A DNA stretch of 64,000 nucleotides, taken from Bacillus sp. F19 (GTDB lineage Bacteria; Bacillota; Bacilli; Bacillales; Bacillaceae). The translations under genes and the position numbers were made by a program. The notes under the pieces are model-generated. The model was not told where the DNA came from. It did no database searches and saw nothing but the letters and a program-made list of their open reading frames with translations. Of the stretch, positions 53,335 through 63,834 are shown one piece after another (positions within the stretch are counted from its first letter, which is position 1; each line of letters opens with the position of its first letter). The DNA lies in assembly GCA_023823795.1 (NCBI GenBank), contig CP085710.1, positions 2,506,001 to 2,570,000 on the forward strand. The letters run 5' to 3'.

Positions 53335-53526
53335 TTAATAGTACTTTCTGTGCTTCAATGTCAATGTTATATAGCCTTGCTGCATTTTCAGCCCTACATG
53401 CTCCACAATAAAATTCAGCTCTGGAAATGCGCTTGCAGCATGATCGATATCAGCAACATTGAAAGCATCTCGATTAAGAGGAGTCACGATAGGACCTTTA
53501 AAGTTAATAAAACGATGTCTTAACAA
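53335..53526 (-). pseudogene. Amidohydrolase-2 family gene fragment
   Basis: Only about 45 residues of a metal-dependent amidohydrolase remain: FKGPIVTPLNRDAFNVADID, followed by FPELNFIVEHVGL. The frame then runs into unrelated sequence (KMQQGYITLTLKH). No start region or catalytic N-terminus is found to the right. It is probably a relic of an amidohydrolase gene linked to the MIP18-like gene next to it. Confidence 0.65.
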
Positions 53527-53669
53527 CGGGTTCTGTAAATGATATCTGTATATTTGTAATATTCCAACTGAATTATAGTAGCCGTTTTGTGAAAATGATA
53601 TATAGATAAATCCAAAATTAAGAAGAGATTACTCATTAATTTTTGTAAAAAGAAACAAATGCATTGGAT

Positions 53670-53707
53670 AAAAAAACATGTGCAGTCTAATCAGCACATG
53701 TTTTTTC
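53670..53707. terminator. Bidirectional intrinsic terminator after rpiA
   Basis: AAAAAACATGTGC and GCACATGTTTTTT form a 13-base-pair stem over a ten-base loop. Confidence 0.9.
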
Positions 53708-53716
53708 TGCATCTCA

Positions 53717-54394
53717 CTATTTGTTATTTTCCTTCATTAAGACTGTTTTTTTATTAGCATCTAAAGTAATTATGACATCGGCCATTTTTGTAAACAAACC
53801 ATTTTCGACTACACCAGGGATCATATTAAGAACGGTTTCCAATTCATTAGGCTGTGAATTTTCAGGAATCTCACAGTCGAAGATATAGTTGTGATTATCA
53901 GTAATATAAGGATTCCCATCCGAGAGCCTCATTTCAGGGATACAGCCAGTTGAGCTGATTTGTTTTGCAGTCTGCTCATATCCAAATGGAATCACTTCAA
54001 CTGGAAGCCGAAATGACCCCAGTTTTGCTGACAATTTAGACGAATCTGCTACAACTATAAAGGTATTAGCTGCTGCCGCAATGATTTTTTCCCTTAATAG
54101 GGCTCCCCCGCCTCCTTTTATCAGATTAAGGTCAGGATCTACTTCATCCGCACCATCGATTGCCAGATCAAGATAAGTGATCTCTTTAAAACTTGTAAGT
54201 GGTATTCCGAATTCTTGTGCCAGTTTTTCTGTTGCCTTTGAAGTAGGGATCCCTTTCATTTGGAGTCCTTCTTTAACCAGCTGACCAAGCTTCTCAAGCG
54301 TGTAGTATACAGTTGAGCCAGTACCAAGACCTACGGCCATGCCGTCTTTAACGAATTCAGCAGCTTTTTCACCGACTAGTTTTTTTTCATTCAT
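53717..54394 (-). CDS. rpiA: Ribose-5-phosphate isomerase A
   Basis: A 225-residue RpiA that interconverts ribose-5-phosphate and ribulose-5-phosphate. Motifs are GLGTGSTVYYTLEKL near residue 23, DGADEVDPDLNLIKGGGGAL near residue 82, and EKIIAAAA following it. ATG 54394 has AAGGAGAAACCA upstream; an ATG at 54412 lies before that box. B. subtilis uses RpiB instead, so RpiA may be an addition here. It stands alone. Confidence 0.95.
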   Translation of the reverse strand: MNEKKLVGEKAAEFVKDGMAVGLGTGSTVYYTLEKLGQLVKEGLQMKGIPTSKATEKLAQEFGIPLTSFKEITYLDLAIDGADEVDPDLNLIKGGGGALLREKIIAAAANTFIVVADSSKLSAKLGSFRLPVEVIPFGYEQTAKQISSTGCIPEMRLSDGNPYITDNHNYIFDCEIPENSQPNELETVLNMIPGVVENGLFTKMADVIITLDANKKTVLMKENNK

Positions 54395-54666
54395 TGGTTT
54401 CTCCTTATACATTTGAATTAATCATATCCTATTTCTTTTAAATCCCTGTTTTCTGAAAGGTTATTTTTACAATTAAATTTGTTTAATTGAAGGGTATATG
54501 GTGTTGACAGAATGTTTTTGGATCTGAGCAAACTGGTTCTTTTAAAATATATAACGCTATATTAATCGCACATCCAGCAAAGCAAGCCGCGGACAGAAAG
54601 AAACGACATGTTAAGAATTGTTTTAGGTTTTTTATCTAATAATTGAGTTCTCATCTTATATCGTCT

Positions 54667-55371
54667 TTACTTTGCATCGTGAAAAATAATTCCCAATCCA
54701 TATCGCGTTCCAGTTAACAGGGTGCTGACCCCATGTCGTACCGTATTTTTGTAAAAGCCGCGCTTTCCTTCTACCGGCCGGTGGCTTGCAAGGAAAAATA
54801 AGCGCTTCCCCTTGTTCTAATGTAATCACATGCCCCCTGCAAGAATGGATTCGCCACCAGTGTAATCCTCTCCTCGCTTGCTTAACGTAATCAGAACTTG
54901 AAACGGAAAAAATACTTCCCCATATAAATCTTGATGCAGACAGTTATAACCCCCATCTTCATATTTCAGTATTAAAGGTGTTGGGCGGTTCTGTCCTTTT
55001 TTATGGCAAACTTCTAAAAATGCTGCCAGTGTATCTGGGTATTCAGCTTCCTTGCCCAACAGCTCTAACCATCGATTGGCTGCTTTTGAAAGCTCCGGGT
55101 AGAATGAAGTGCGCAGCACCTGCAATAATGAAGGTAATGGAGAATCAAAATATTTATATTCCCCTTCACCGAAGCGATAACGACTCATATTTATAGTGCT
55201 GCGATACAGCCCTTCTTGTTCATACAGCATCATAAACTCTCGACATTGTTCAGGATTAAGCAGCGGGGGCAATTTTACAAACCCTGCCTTGTCTAATGCC
55301 TGATGAATTTTGTCCCAGCTGAGTGAATTAATTTTAGAACTCACTTCATTATGCATTTGGCATCCCCACAT
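54667..55371 (-). pseudogene. 2OG-Fe(II) oxygenase gene, frameshifted (ada operon)
   Basis: The first frame encodes a 2-oxoglutarate/Fe(II) oxygenase with NCLHQDLYGEVFFPFQVLIT (the H-x-D iron motif) and DYTGGES, then stops at 54826. Two further frames continue it: HVITLEQGEALIFPCKPPAG, and after a second shift NTVRHGVSTLLTGTRYGLGI ending IIFHDAK, which holds the distal His and Arg. About ten residues expected between GGES and HVITL are missing. The gene overlaps adaB by 23 bases. Similar oxygenases form the third gene of ada operons in bacilli. Confidence 0.8.
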
Positions 55372-55882
55372 TTTGAGTTTCTAATTGGAGCAGATATTGT
55401 TTCATTTCCGTGCCTCCCCTGTAACCTGTTATAGCTCCATTCTTTCCAATGACACGGTGGCACGGAACAGTAATCAAAACCGGATTGGCACCAATTGCTG
55501 TTCCAACAGCACGGACCGCTGCAGGTCTTTGAACGAGCGCAGCTATATCTGAATAAGAACATGTTTTCCCATAAGGAATTTGCTTTAAGGCTTCCCAAAT
55601 TGCTTCTTGAAATGGTGTTCCTTTTACATCTAATCTTAATGAAAAAGATTGCCGAATACCTTCAAAATATTCTCGCAGTTCATTCATATATGGCATTAAA
55701 GATTCTTCATTTTCGATTAGGCTCGCATAAGGAAAGCGTTTTTGCATCAAGGCGTAAAGCTCCTCAAACGTTTGACCTGGTGAACCTATATAACAAAGTC
55801 CTTTTTCAGTCTTAGCTACATATAATTGCCACTGGCCGTATTCCAGAATGCCCCATTTAATGATTTGTTTTTCCGTGTTCAT
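55349..55882 (-). CDS. adaB: Methylated-DNA-protein-cysteine methyltransferase AdaB/Ogt
   Basis: A 177-residue O6-alkylguanine repair protein. The acceptor cysteine is Cys141 in TVPCHRVIGKNGAITGYRGG. The upstream helix-turn-helix FQEAIWEALKQIPYGKTCSY is typical. It overlaps adaA by about 26 bases, as in the B. subtilis adaAB operon. Confidence 0.95.
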   Translation of the reverse strand: MNTEKQIIKWGILEYGQWQLYVAKTEKGLCYIGSPGQTFEELYALMQKRFPYASLIENEESLMPYMNELREYFEGIRQSFSLRLDVKGTPFQEAIWEALKQIPYGKTCSYSDIAALVQRPAAVRAVGTAIGANPVLITVPCHRVIGKNGAITGYRGGTEMKQYLLQLETQNVGMPNA

Positions 55883-56471
55883 CTCTATTCACCGGCTCCT
55901 TCTTCAAGTTTTGGCGGTAAGCTATTCGATAGCCTGATGGTGTATATCCCAACTTCTTTTTAAATAGCGTAATAAAATATGGTGTGCTTGAGAATCCCAC
56001 AGCAGGCCCGATGTCAGATATCGATAACCCGGTTGTCTCAAGCAGATAGATTGCTCTTTCCAGACGTATTTGCTGTACATATTCAGATGGTGATATGCCT
56101 TTAACACGTTTAAACAATCGCTGCAGGTGATAAGGACTGCCATGGGATATATCCGCCAATGTTTGCAATGTTAGAGACTCAAAATAATGCTGATCAATCC
56201 ATTGAACAATTTGTTCGATCCATTCCTCAGCAGGCAAATGCAAGCCGTCGGGTTTACATCGTTTACAAGGTCTGAATTTTTCTTCTAAAGCAATGTATGC
56301 ATTTTTGAAGATTCGCACATTTTCTTTATTGGGCTTCCTTGATTTACAGGAAGGACAGCAAAAGATGCCTGTCGTTTCTACACCATAGTAAAACTTGTCA
56401 TCATACGCTGAGTCACATTCTGTAATGGCCTTCCAGTAAACATCAGAAATGTTCGGTTTTTTCATATCCAA
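55857..56471 (-). CDS. adaA: Methylphosphotriester-DNA methyltransferase and AraC-type activator AdaA
   Basis: About 204 residues. The N-terminal Ada zinc domain has IFCCPSC and RPCKRCKPD with four zinc cysteines; one takes methyl groups from DNA phosphotriesters and turns the protein into an activator. The C-terminal AraC-type helix-turn-helix reads YHLQRLFKRVKGISPSEYVQ and YFITLFKKKLGYTPSGY. The start is uncertain: TTG 56471 has GGAGG eight bases upstream, while GTG 56480 and ATG 56465 are less well spaced. It is the first gene of the ada operon. Confidence 0.9.
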   Translation of the reverse strand: MDMKKPNISDVYWKAITECDSAYDDKFYYGVETTGIFCCPSCKSRKPNKENVRIFKNAYIALEEKFRPCKRCKPDGLHLPAEEWIEQIVQWIDQHYFESLTLQTLADISHGSPYHLQRLFKRVKGISPSEYVQQIRLERAIYLLETTGLSISDIGPAVGFSSTPYFITLFKKKLGYTPSGYRIAYRQNLKKEPVNRDEHGKTNH

Positions 56472-56655
56472 CTCGTTCACCTCCGTTTTCAGTATATACT
56501 TTTAACGTTGGGAACCAAACACTTACTCAATATAATAGCAAGATAAAGTAATTTAATAATAAAACTATTAATAGCAGATTTTTATATGATTCAGAAAGGT
56601 GCTTCCTTTCAACTATACCTTCTTGCAATAACAGAAAAAGCCTATTTCATCTAAC

Positions 56656-56692
56656 ATAAAAAGCTGCCATTTAAAATGGCAGCTTCTGCAAA
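56656..56692 (-). terminator. Intrinsic terminator of the permease gene
   Basis: AAGCTGCCATTT and AAATGGCAGCTT form a 12-base-pair stem followed by a U-run on the minus strand. Confidence 0.9.
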
Positions 56693-56700
56693 AATAAATC

Positions 56701-58488
56701 CTATGATTTCATATTTCGATCATTGCCCACAATCAATGCTGCACGCTTCTGATTCGTTGCCACTATATAAATGGCAGCCATTGCAATCGCTGCAGCAACA
56801 TAGGAGCCAAGATTGAAGATTCCTTTTTGTGAATACCATACAATCGAATAGCCGACTGCACCAGATAAAAGAGCATAATAACAGAATGGAAATAACGTTT
56901 TCCTAATCACAACTCCTTCTTTTCCAATTAACCCTACTACCGCTGATGCCGCAACGACATTATGAACACAAATCATGTTTCCTGCAGCTCCTCCTACGGC
57001 TTGAAGCGCTACAATCCAAGTAGGATCTACACCAATTTGTGAGCCAACATCATATTGGAATAAACTGAACATCATGTTGCTGACCGTGTTGCTTCCGGCG
57101 ATAAATGCTCCAATTCCACCTATGAAAGTAGCGAAAAACGGCCAAAATTCACCTGCTATTGCAGCTGCTCCGTTTGCGAGTTCGATTGGCATCGCGTCAA
57201 AACCCGCTGCTCCTCCTTTTGAATTTGTAAATACCTGAACCATTGGCACTGTAAATACAAGTGCTGTAGAAGCGGCTAATGTAGTTTTAGCTGATTGAGA
57301 CCATGCCAATTTGTATGCGCTCCCATTCATCCCATGAAGAAAGAAAGTAATGAGTGATACTAAGATAAAGATGGTTCCAGGCAAATAAAGCGGCTGAAAG
57401 CTTGCACTGACTTCAGAGCCGAACATGTTCGGAAACGACACAACCCATGATTGAAGCCAATCTATTACAGGAAGCGCTTTCAATCTTGAAATTACTAAAA
57501 ATGCTCCAACTAGAATATAGGGTGCCCACGCTTTAAGCATGCTCATATTTCCGCTCTTGTGAGTGATATCTTTCATTTCAAGTGAACCCGTCCACTCAGG
57601 ATCCCATTTTGACTTTTCTTCAAAATCCCATGCTTCTTCTTTTGGCGGCATCAGGAAACCCTTTTTAGCAGCGAAAACTACAATTGCAAGTCCGGTCAAA
57701 CCGCCGACCATTGATGGAAACTCGGGTCCTAAAGTATTTGCTACGATGACATATGGAATCGTCATAGCAAATGCTGAAAACAATGCAAATTTCCAAACTT
57801 TCAATCCTTCAGTAAATGATTTGTTTTTACCGAAATATCTGGTCATCAATGCGACTACGAACAGCGGAATCAGCGTTCCGGCAATCATATGTAAAATCGC
57901 AACCTGACCTCCAATTTCGGTGACAAGTGCAAGGAAATCATCCGTAATGCCAGCATCTGCAGATAAGCCTGTTTGAACGCCGACAAGCATTGGTGTTCCA
58001 ACGGCACCAAATGAAACTGGAGTACTTTGAATGACCATTCCAGCAATAACAGCTGCCATTGCCGGAAATCCAAGTCCGACCATCAAGGGTACAGCAACAG
58101 CGGCCGGTGTTCCAAAGCCTGATGCTCCTTCAATAAATGAACCGAACAGCCACGCGATGATGATGACCTGAATGCGTCTGTCCACTGAAATATCCGTAAA
58201 GCCCTGACGAATGGTTTTTATTCCTCCGCTCTCCTGCAGTGTGTTTAACAGCAGGATCGCCCCGAAAATAATATACAGCAGCGTGGCTGCTACCACTAGT
58301 CCATTGACAGATGCTGCTGCAACTGTTGCTCCAGGTACTTTCCATACAAACAGCGCAAGTCCAATCGCGGTTAAATACGATATTGGCATGGCTTTGCTGG
58401 CTGGCCACCTGAGACCTACCAAGAAGATTCCCACAACTAAGATCGGCAGCAGTGACAAAAATCCCAACATCCCGGTACTCAAAAACAT
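56701..58488 (-). CDS. lctP: L-lactate/glycolate permease, LctP family
   Basis: A 595-residue permease with about 13 membrane segments. Family stretches are [20 protein letters not shown] near residue 110, [20 protein letters not shown] near residue 475, and [20 protein letters not shown]. It imports L-lactate and often glycolate with protons. ATG 58488 follows AAAGGGGG; a longer in-frame extension has no start signal. The neighbouring glycolate and malate genes suggest glycolate or lactate as substrate. Confidence 0.9.
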   Translation of the reverse strand: MFLSTGMLGFLSLLPILVVGIFLVGLRWPASKAMPISYLTAIGLALFVWKVPGATVAAASVNGLVVAATLLYIIFGAILLLNTLQESGGIKTIRQGFTDISVDRRIQVIIIAWLFGSFIEGASGFGTPAAVAVPLMVGLGFPAMAAVIAGMVIQSTPVSFGAVGTPMLVGVQTGLSADAGITDDFLALVTEIGGQVAILHMIAGTLIPLFVVALMTRYFGKNKSFTEGLKVWKFALFSAFAMTIPYVIVANTLGPEFPSMVGGLTGLAIVVFAAKKGFLMPPKEEAWDFEEKSKWDPEWTGSLEMKDITHKSGNMSMLKAWAPYILVGAFLVISRLKALPVIDWLQSWVVSFPNMFGSEVSASFQPLYLPGTIFILVSLITFFLHGMNGSAYKLAWSQSAKTTLAASTALVFTVPMVQVFTNSKGGAAGFDAMPIELANGAAAIAGEFWPFFATFIGGIGAFIAGSNTVSNMMFSLFQYDVGSQIGVDPTWIVALQAVGGAAGNMICVHNVVAASAVVGLIGKEGVVIRKTLFPFCYYALLSGAVGYSIVWYSQKGIFNLGSYVAAAIAMAAIYIVATNQKRAALIVGNDRNMKS

Positions 58489-58680
58489 TTCCCCCTTTTT
58501 GTTTCGAAATGCGCAGCATTTACAAGTAAAGAAACATGTTATACAAAAATATTTATTATTGTTGTATAACAAAAGTTACCTCGATAATATTTGGAATATT
58601 TAATTTCTTTTATTTCTCAAAAAAAATTTGTCCGGTATACCTATAAAAAAGTGAACCCGAACAAATCATACAATTTAAGA

Positions 58681-59454
58681 TCATTCTTTCTTTTCAAAGC
58701 CAAGTCTTGCGGATATTTGCCTGCCGATGTGCTGCATGCGGGACTGAAGCTGTTCCAGCCTATGTTCTGTCATTCGTATAGTTGGACCTGAAATACTGAC
58801 AGCTGCGATTGCATTGCCTATATGGTCAAAAATCGGCACGGCAATGCATGTGATCCCGTTTTCATTCTCTTCAAGGTCCAAAGCATATCCCTTTTGTCTG
58901 ACGGTATTCAGCTCCAAAAGGAAATCATCTTTATTTGTAATCGTTTTGTCCGTATGCATTGGCAGGCCTTTCCGCTCTAAAATATCCAAAACCACACTTG
59001 ATGGAAGATGGGCAAGAATCGCTTTTCCAACTGATGTACAATGCATTGGAGCACGCTTGCCGACTTTTGAGTGCATCCGCAGTGTTTCACTTCCATCAAG
59101 CTTTTCTATATACACAACCTCACCCTGATCATACACGACTAAATGGATGACCTCATTTGTTTCATTTTCAAGCTCCTGTAAATACATTCTTGCCTCAGCT
59201 CTAAGATCGATTGATTCAAGCAGCTTTGAGCTGATTTCCAGGAATTTATAGCCAAGCTTGTACTTTCCCGTCTCAGCATCCTGTTCTGCATATCCGTATT
59301 GCACTAGCGTAGACAATATCCTGTAAACGGAGCTTTTGTTTATATCGATTTGATTCGCTATTTCGGTAACCCCAAGTCCGCCTTTTTTTAAACTTACGAG
59401 CGTGATTATATCAAGTGCCCGGCTGACGGACTTTACCATATTTTCTCGATCCAA
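58681..59454 (-). CDS. IclR-family transcriptional regulator
   Basis: A 257-residue regulator with an N-terminal winged helix (VTEIANQIDINKSSVYRILS, then LVQYGYAEQDAETGKYKLGY) and a C-terminal effector domain (GKRAPMHCTSVGKAILAHLP, VAVSISGP-like AAVSISGPTIRMTE). It lies between the FAH-family gene and the permease gene, all on one strand, and likely controls them in response to a small acid. TTG 59454 follows AGAGGTGA; GTG 59463 is in frame upstream. Confidence 0.9.
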   Translation of the reverse strand: MDRENMVKSVSRALDIITLVSLKKGGLGVTEIANQIDINKSSVYRILSTLVQYGYAEQDAETGKYKLGYKFLEISSKLLESIDLRAEARMYLQELENETNEVIHLVVYDQGEVVYIEKLDGSETLRMHSKVGKRAPMHCTSVGKAILAHLPSSVVLDILERKGLPMHTDKTITNKDDFLLELNTVRQKGYALDLEENENGITCIAVPIFDHIGNAIAAVSISGPTIRMTEHRLEQLQSRMQHIGRQISARLGFEKKE

Positions 59455-59528
59455 TGCTCTCACCTCTGGTGCAAATTGACTTTAACTCTAGTATATCCTG
59501 CCTGATTCCGGGTAAAGAAAAGGATCAT

Positions 59529-60305
59529 TTAACTTTTAACGCTTTCTCGTGCTTTGGCAAATGAATTCCTCAGAATGCCGATTTCCTTGATTTCGCATTC
59601 AATGACATCACCTGTATTGACTAATTCTGCCCCAACAGGACTTCCTGTTAATATCACGTCCCCTGCATTTAGGGTCATAACGCTGGTCAAATAGGAAATC
59701 ATTTTTCGAATCGAAATAATCATGAGTTCGGTCGGGCTATCCTGTTTCAAAGTCCCGTTTAATCTGGCTTCCACATTCACATTGAATGGATCCAGCTCTG
59801 TTTCAATCAATGGTCCTAAAGGCGTGAATGTGTCAAATGATTTTCCGATTGTCCAGTGTCCGTCTCCGTGGAAAAAGGCTGGAGCTGTTACGTCATTTCC
59901 TACAGTGTAGCCAAATACATAGTCCAGAACATCTGATTCACGGACATTTTTTGCCTCTTTCCCGATGATAATTGCAAGCTCTGACTCGAATTTCACCTGT
60001 TTTGCACCATCAGGTATGACAATTTTTTCTTCCGGTCCAATTACGGATGATGTCGGCTTGAAAAAAAATACCGGAATTTCAGGCAGAACCTCAGGCAGAT
60101 CCTTCTTATCAGAAACATAGTTTGCACCTATTCCGATAATCTGATTTGGCTGTAAGGGCGCTAGAAGCTGAGCCTGTTCTCTTTGAAAAGAACGGCCTGT
60201 ATACTCCCAGTCTTTAAACATATCACCTTGTATTTCTTTGATTTCAGAGTCTTGTAAAACTCCATGATAGATAGCTGACTGATCTGTAAATCGGACAAAT
60301 TTCAT
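59529..60305 (-). CDS. Fumarylacetoacetate hydrolase (FAH) family protein
   Basis: A 258-residue FAH-family protein. The metal site is in VKFESELAIIIGKEAKNV (E-x-E type) and the core in DYVFGYTVGNDVTAPAF. It has LTSVMTLNAGDVILTGSPVG near residue 215. Members include acylpyruvases and oxaloacetate decarboxylases/tautomerases, and the latter would fit next to malic enzyme; the substrate is not shown by sequence. ATG 60305 has GAAAGGATTACAGCC upstream, 13 bases after the malic enzyme gene. Confidence 0.85.
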   Translation of the reverse strand: MKFVRFTDQSAIYHGVLQDSEIKEIQGDMFKDWEYTGRSFQREQAQLLAPLQPNQIIGIGANYVSDKKDLPEVLPEIPVFFFKPTSSVIGPEEKIVIPDGAKQVKFESELAIIIGKEAKNVRESDVLDYVFGYTVGNDVTAPAFFHGDGHWTIGKSFDTFTPLGPLIETELDPFNVNVEARLNGTLKQDSPTELMIISIRKMISYLTSVMTLNAGDVILTGSPVGAELVNTGDVIECEIKEIGILRNSFAKARESVKS

Positions 60306-60318
60306 GGCTGTAATCCTT

Positions 60319-61506
60319 TCAAACAGTTGATTTGCGGGCAGCTCCAGATCTGACGGCTGCTTTTGCAACAGCTTCTGATACAGCGGCGGCAACTCTTTTA
60401 TCAAAAGCATGCGGAATGACATACTCATATTCAAGCTCTGATGGTGTAATTAAATCCGCAATGGCATAGACAGCAGCCATTTTCATTTCCTCATTGATTT
60501 CAGTGGCATGCACTTGCAGGGCGCCTTTAAAAATCCCTGGAAATGCCAGGACATTATTGACTTGATTAGGCAAATCTGACCTTCCTGTTCCAACGATCAC
60601 TGCTCCAGCCGCTTTTGCAGCTTCAGGCATGATTTCCGGATCAGGATTCGCCATGGCGAAAATAATTGCATCCTTATTCATCCCTTGAACCATTTCAGAT
60701 GAAACAGCTCCCGCAGCAGAAACGCCAATAAAAACGTCCGCATTCTCTAAAGCCTCGCCGAGCGAACCTTGGAATAAGCTTTTATTTGTCAGCTCTGAAA
60801 TCAATTCTTTCATCGGATTCATGCCGGAAGATCTTCCTTTGAATATTGCGCCTTTCGTATCACACATGATGACATTTTCTGCTCCCATTTCAAGGAGCAG
60901 CTTAGTAATCGCAATTCCGGCAGCACCGGCGCCATTTACAACGATTTTCACTTTTTCAAGGCGTTTATTAACCATCTTTAGAGCATTTATCAGTCCTGCT
61001 GCTGTTACAATTGCTGTTCCGTGCTGATCGTCGTGGAAAACCGGGATATTCATTTCCTGTTTTAAACGTTCCTCAATGATAAAACAATTTGGAGCTGAGA
61101 TATCCTCTAAATTAACTCCGCCAAAAGTAGGTTCCAGCGCTCTCACAATTGCAATGATCTCATCAGGATCATTCGTATTCAGACAAAGCGGAAAAGCATC
61201 AATGTCGGCAAATGCTTTAAATAAAGCGGCTTTTCCCTCCATTACAGGCATTGAAGCGGCTGCTCCGATATTCCCTAAGCCTAATACAGCTGATCCGTCT
61301 GAAATGACAGCTACCAAATTGCCCTTCATCGTATAGTCGTATATTTTTTCTGGATTTTGATGAATTTCTCTGCAAGGCTCTGCCACCCCTGGGGAATAAA
61401 CAAGACTTAAATCATGTGAATTTTCTACAGAAACTTTAACAGTAACACTTAATTTCCCATTTGAACGCTTGTGAAGTTCCAGCGATTTTTCCCGAAGGTG
61501 CTGCAT
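60319..61506 (-). CDS. NAD(P)-dependent malic enzyme
   Basis: A 395-residue malic enzyme that decarboxylates malate to pyruvate. Conserved regions are SLVYSPGVAEPCREI near residue 35, GSAVLGLGNIGAAASMPVME near residue 71, VFHDDQHGTAIV near residue 155 and a Rossmann loop VVNGAGAAGIAITKLL near residue 190. In this cluster it can drain malate made from glyoxylate by malate synthase G. RBS AAGGAGATGAGGCA. Confidence 0.95.
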   Translation of the reverse strand: MQHLREKSLELHKRSNGKLSVTVKVSVENSHDLSLVYSPGVAEPCREIHQNPEKIYDYTMKGNLVAVISDGSAVLGLGNIGAAASMPVMEGKAALFKAFADIDAFPLCLNTNDPDEIIAIVRALEPTFGGVNLEDISAPNCFIIEERLKQEMNIPVFHDDQHGTAIVTAAGLINALKMVNKRLEKVKIVVNGAGAAGIAITKLLLEMGAENVIMCDTKGAIFKGRSSGMNPMKELISELTNKSLFQGSLGEALENADVFIGVSAAGAVSSEMVQGMNKDAIIFAMANPDPEIMPEAAKAAGAVIVGTGRSDLPNQVNNVLAFPGIFKGALQVHATEINEEMKMAAVYAIADLITPSELEYEYVIPHAFDKRVAAAVSEAVAKAAVRSGAARKSTV

Positions 61507-61536
61507 TGCCTCATCTCCTTAAAATAAATGAATAGG

Positions 61537-63720
61537 TTATTGCTTTACAGCAAATTTAGCTTTAGCTTCTAAACGGCGTCGATGCAGAATTGGTTCTGTG
61601 TATCCATTTGGCTGATCGTAGCCTTCAAAAACAAGGTCGCATGCTGCCTGGAAAGCAACCGAATTTTCGTAATTAGGCGCCATCGGCAGATAACGCGAAT
61701 CTCCTTCATTCTGTTTGTCTACAACTTTGGCCATGCGTTCAAGTGTTTCTTTCACTTGCTCTTTCGTGCAGATGCCATGGTGCAGCCAGTTTGCAAGATG
61801 CTGACTTGAGATCCTGAGCGTTGCACGGTCTTCCATCAGGCCGACATTATAGTAATCGGGCACTTTTGAGCATCCGACGCCCTGTTCGACCCAGCGAACA
61901 ACATATCCAAGTATTCCTTGTGCGTTATTATCAAGCTCCTGCTGAATTTCCTCCTTGCTCCAGTTTGCTTTTTCTGCAGCAGGAATGGTGAGGATGTCAT
62001 TTCTTAGATCCTTCACATCATCCTTAAGCTGATTCTGGACTTCTGTTACATCTATCTTGTGATAGTGCAAGGCATGAAGTGTAGCTGCTGTAGGTGAAGG
62101 AACCCACGCGGTGTTTGCTCCTGCTTTTAAATGGCCAGACTTTTGCTTAAGCATCTCTGCCATTAAATCCGGCATCGCCCACATGCCTTTGCCAATTTGG
62201 GCACGGCCCTGAAAGCCGCTTTCAAGGCCTGCATAAACATTTGATTTTTCATAGCCCTGAAGCCATGCTGAAGATTTCATATCATTTTTAGGAATCATTG
62301 GGCCAGCTTCCATAGAAGTATGAATTTCATCGCCGGTGCGGTCCAAGAATCCTGTATTAATGAATGCGATTCGGTCTTTAACTTCACGTATTGCTGCTTT
62401 CAAGTTTAGAGACGTCCGTCTTTCTTCATCCATAACCCCGATTTTAATGGTATTGCGTTCAAGCCCGAGCAAATCCTCGACTTTATTAAAAAGAGTGTTG
62501 GCAAAAGCAACTTCTTTTGATCCATGCATCTTCGGTTTAACAATGTAGACAGATCCTTTTGAAGAGTTTTGATATTGTCCGGTTCCGAGTAATGAGTGTT
62601 TTGCAAGCATTGCAGTCATCACGCAATCGAGGATGCCTTCTTGTATTTCATCACCGTTTTCATCAAGAATGGCATTGTTCGTCATAAGATGACCTACATT
62701 TCTTACAAACATGAGCGATCTCCCTGAAAGAGTAAACTCTTCGCCATTTACTGAGGTATACGACCGGTCAGGGTTCAAGGTCCGGATCATTGTTTGGTTG
62801 CCTTTATTGAAAGTTGCTGCTAAATTTCCTGTCATTAATCCTAGCCAATTTCGATAGACGATAACTTTATCATCAGCATCAACAGCTGTAACGGAATCTT
62901 CACAATCCATTATAGTGGTCAGCGCTGCTTCAAGCAGAATATCTTTTACGCCGGCTAGATCTGTTTTGCCGATTGGATGCCTGCGGTCAATTTGTATTTC
63001 AAAATGCAGCCCGTTGTTTTTTAATAGGATTGCAGCTGGAGAATTTGCTTCCCCCTGGTAGCCAGCCAATTTTTCTTTCTCTTTAAGAACTGTTTTTTGA
63101 CCGTTGCTTAACGTGACTGATAATATTCCATCCATAATCACGTATTCTGCAGCATCTTTATGGGATGCATCTTTTAAAGGCACTGTTTCATCAAGGAAAT
63201 TGTGCGCAAATTCAATGACTTTTTCTCCGCGCACTGGGTTATATTGTCCTTTGCTGTGTGCACCGTCCTCTTCACTGATGGCATCTGTACCGTAAAGGGC
63301 GTCATATAGGCTGCCCCAGCGTGCATTTGCTGCATTGATGGCATAGCGCGCATTATTGACCGGCACGACTAATTGAGGTCCAGCCTGAACAGCAATCTCA
63401 TCATCAACATTTTGTGTTGTAATCTTAAACTCTTCTGCCTCAGGCTCCAAATATCCAATTTCATACAAGAATGCTTTATACGATTCAACATCAAATGTTT
63501 TATTGTTTTCCCTGTGCCATGAATGAATTTTGTTCTGAATCTCATCGCGGATTTTCAATAGTTCTTTGTTTTGGGGAGTCAGCTCCTTAACAATGGCCTC
63601 AAAACCTGACCAGAATGCATCCTGATCTAAACCTGTCTGCGGGAGTGCTTCTGAATTAATAAATTTATAGAGAGTGTCTGCTACCTGGAGATTGCCTTTT
63701 TGAATATAGCCTTTCATCAT
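61537..63720 (-). CDS. glcB: Malate synthase G
   Basis: A 727-residue malate synthase of the G type, close to the E. coli GlcB length. It condenses glyoxylate and acetyl-CoA to malate. Regions typical of the family are [20 protein letters not shown] near residue 285, [15 protein letters not shown] near residue 340, and [20 protein letters not shown] near residue 475. RBS AAGGAGGAACGA. It is 30 bases upstream of the malic enzyme gene, so the two are probably co-transcribed. Confidence 0.95.
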   Translation of the reverse strand: MMKGYIQKGNLQVADTLYKFINSEALPQTGLDQDAFWSGFEAIVKELTPQNKELLKIRDEIQNKIHSWHRENNKTFDVESYKAFLYEIGYLEPEAEEFKITTQNVDDEIAVQAGPQLVVPVNNARYAINAANARWGSLYDALYGTDAISEEDGAHSKGQYNPVRGEKVIEFAHNFLDETVPLKDASHKDAAEYVIMDGILSVTLSNGQKTVLKEKEKLAGYQGEANSPAAILLKNNGLHFEIQIDRRHPIGKTDLAGVKDILLEAALTTIMDCEDSVTAVDADDKVIVYRNWLGLMTGNLAATFNKGNQTMIRTLNPDRSYTSVNGEEFTLSGRSLMFVRNVGHLMTNNAILDENGDEIQEGILDCVMTAMLAKHSLLGTGQYQNSSKGSVYIVKPKMHGSKEVAFANTLFNKVEDLLGLERNTIKIGVMDEERRTSLNLKAAIREVKDRIAFINTGFLDRTGDEIHTSMEAGPMIPKNDMKSSAWLQGYEKSNVYAGLESGFQGRAQIGKGMWAMPDLMAEMLKQKSGHLKAGANTAWVPSPTAATLHALHYHKIDVTEVQNQLKDDVKDLRNDILTIPAAEKANWSKEEIQQELDNNAQGILGYVVRWVEQGVGCSKVPDYYNVGLMEDRATLRISSQHLANWLHHGICTKEQVKETLERMAKVVDKQNEGDSRYLPMAPNYENSVAFQAACDLVFEGYDQPNGYTEPILHRRRLEAKAKFAVKQ

Positions 63721-63834
63721 TCGTTCCTCCTTGTGTTTGTTATTACGAAACGTTGTTTTTCTTTTTGTTAAAAAAATAATAGCATGAAAATCAAAGCGGT
63801 TTCAATCATTTTCAGAACATTTTACCAATTTATT

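Noticed and set aside
58489-58572. 28-residue N-terminal extension of the permease
   Set aside because: It has no start signal and a Cys-rich, non-family sequence; ATG 58488 follows AAAGGGGG and matches the usual protein start.
60306-60434. 43-residue N-terminal extension of the FAH-family protein
   Set aside because: It lies wholly inside the malic enzyme gene and lacks a ribosome-binding site; ATG 60305 has a good one.
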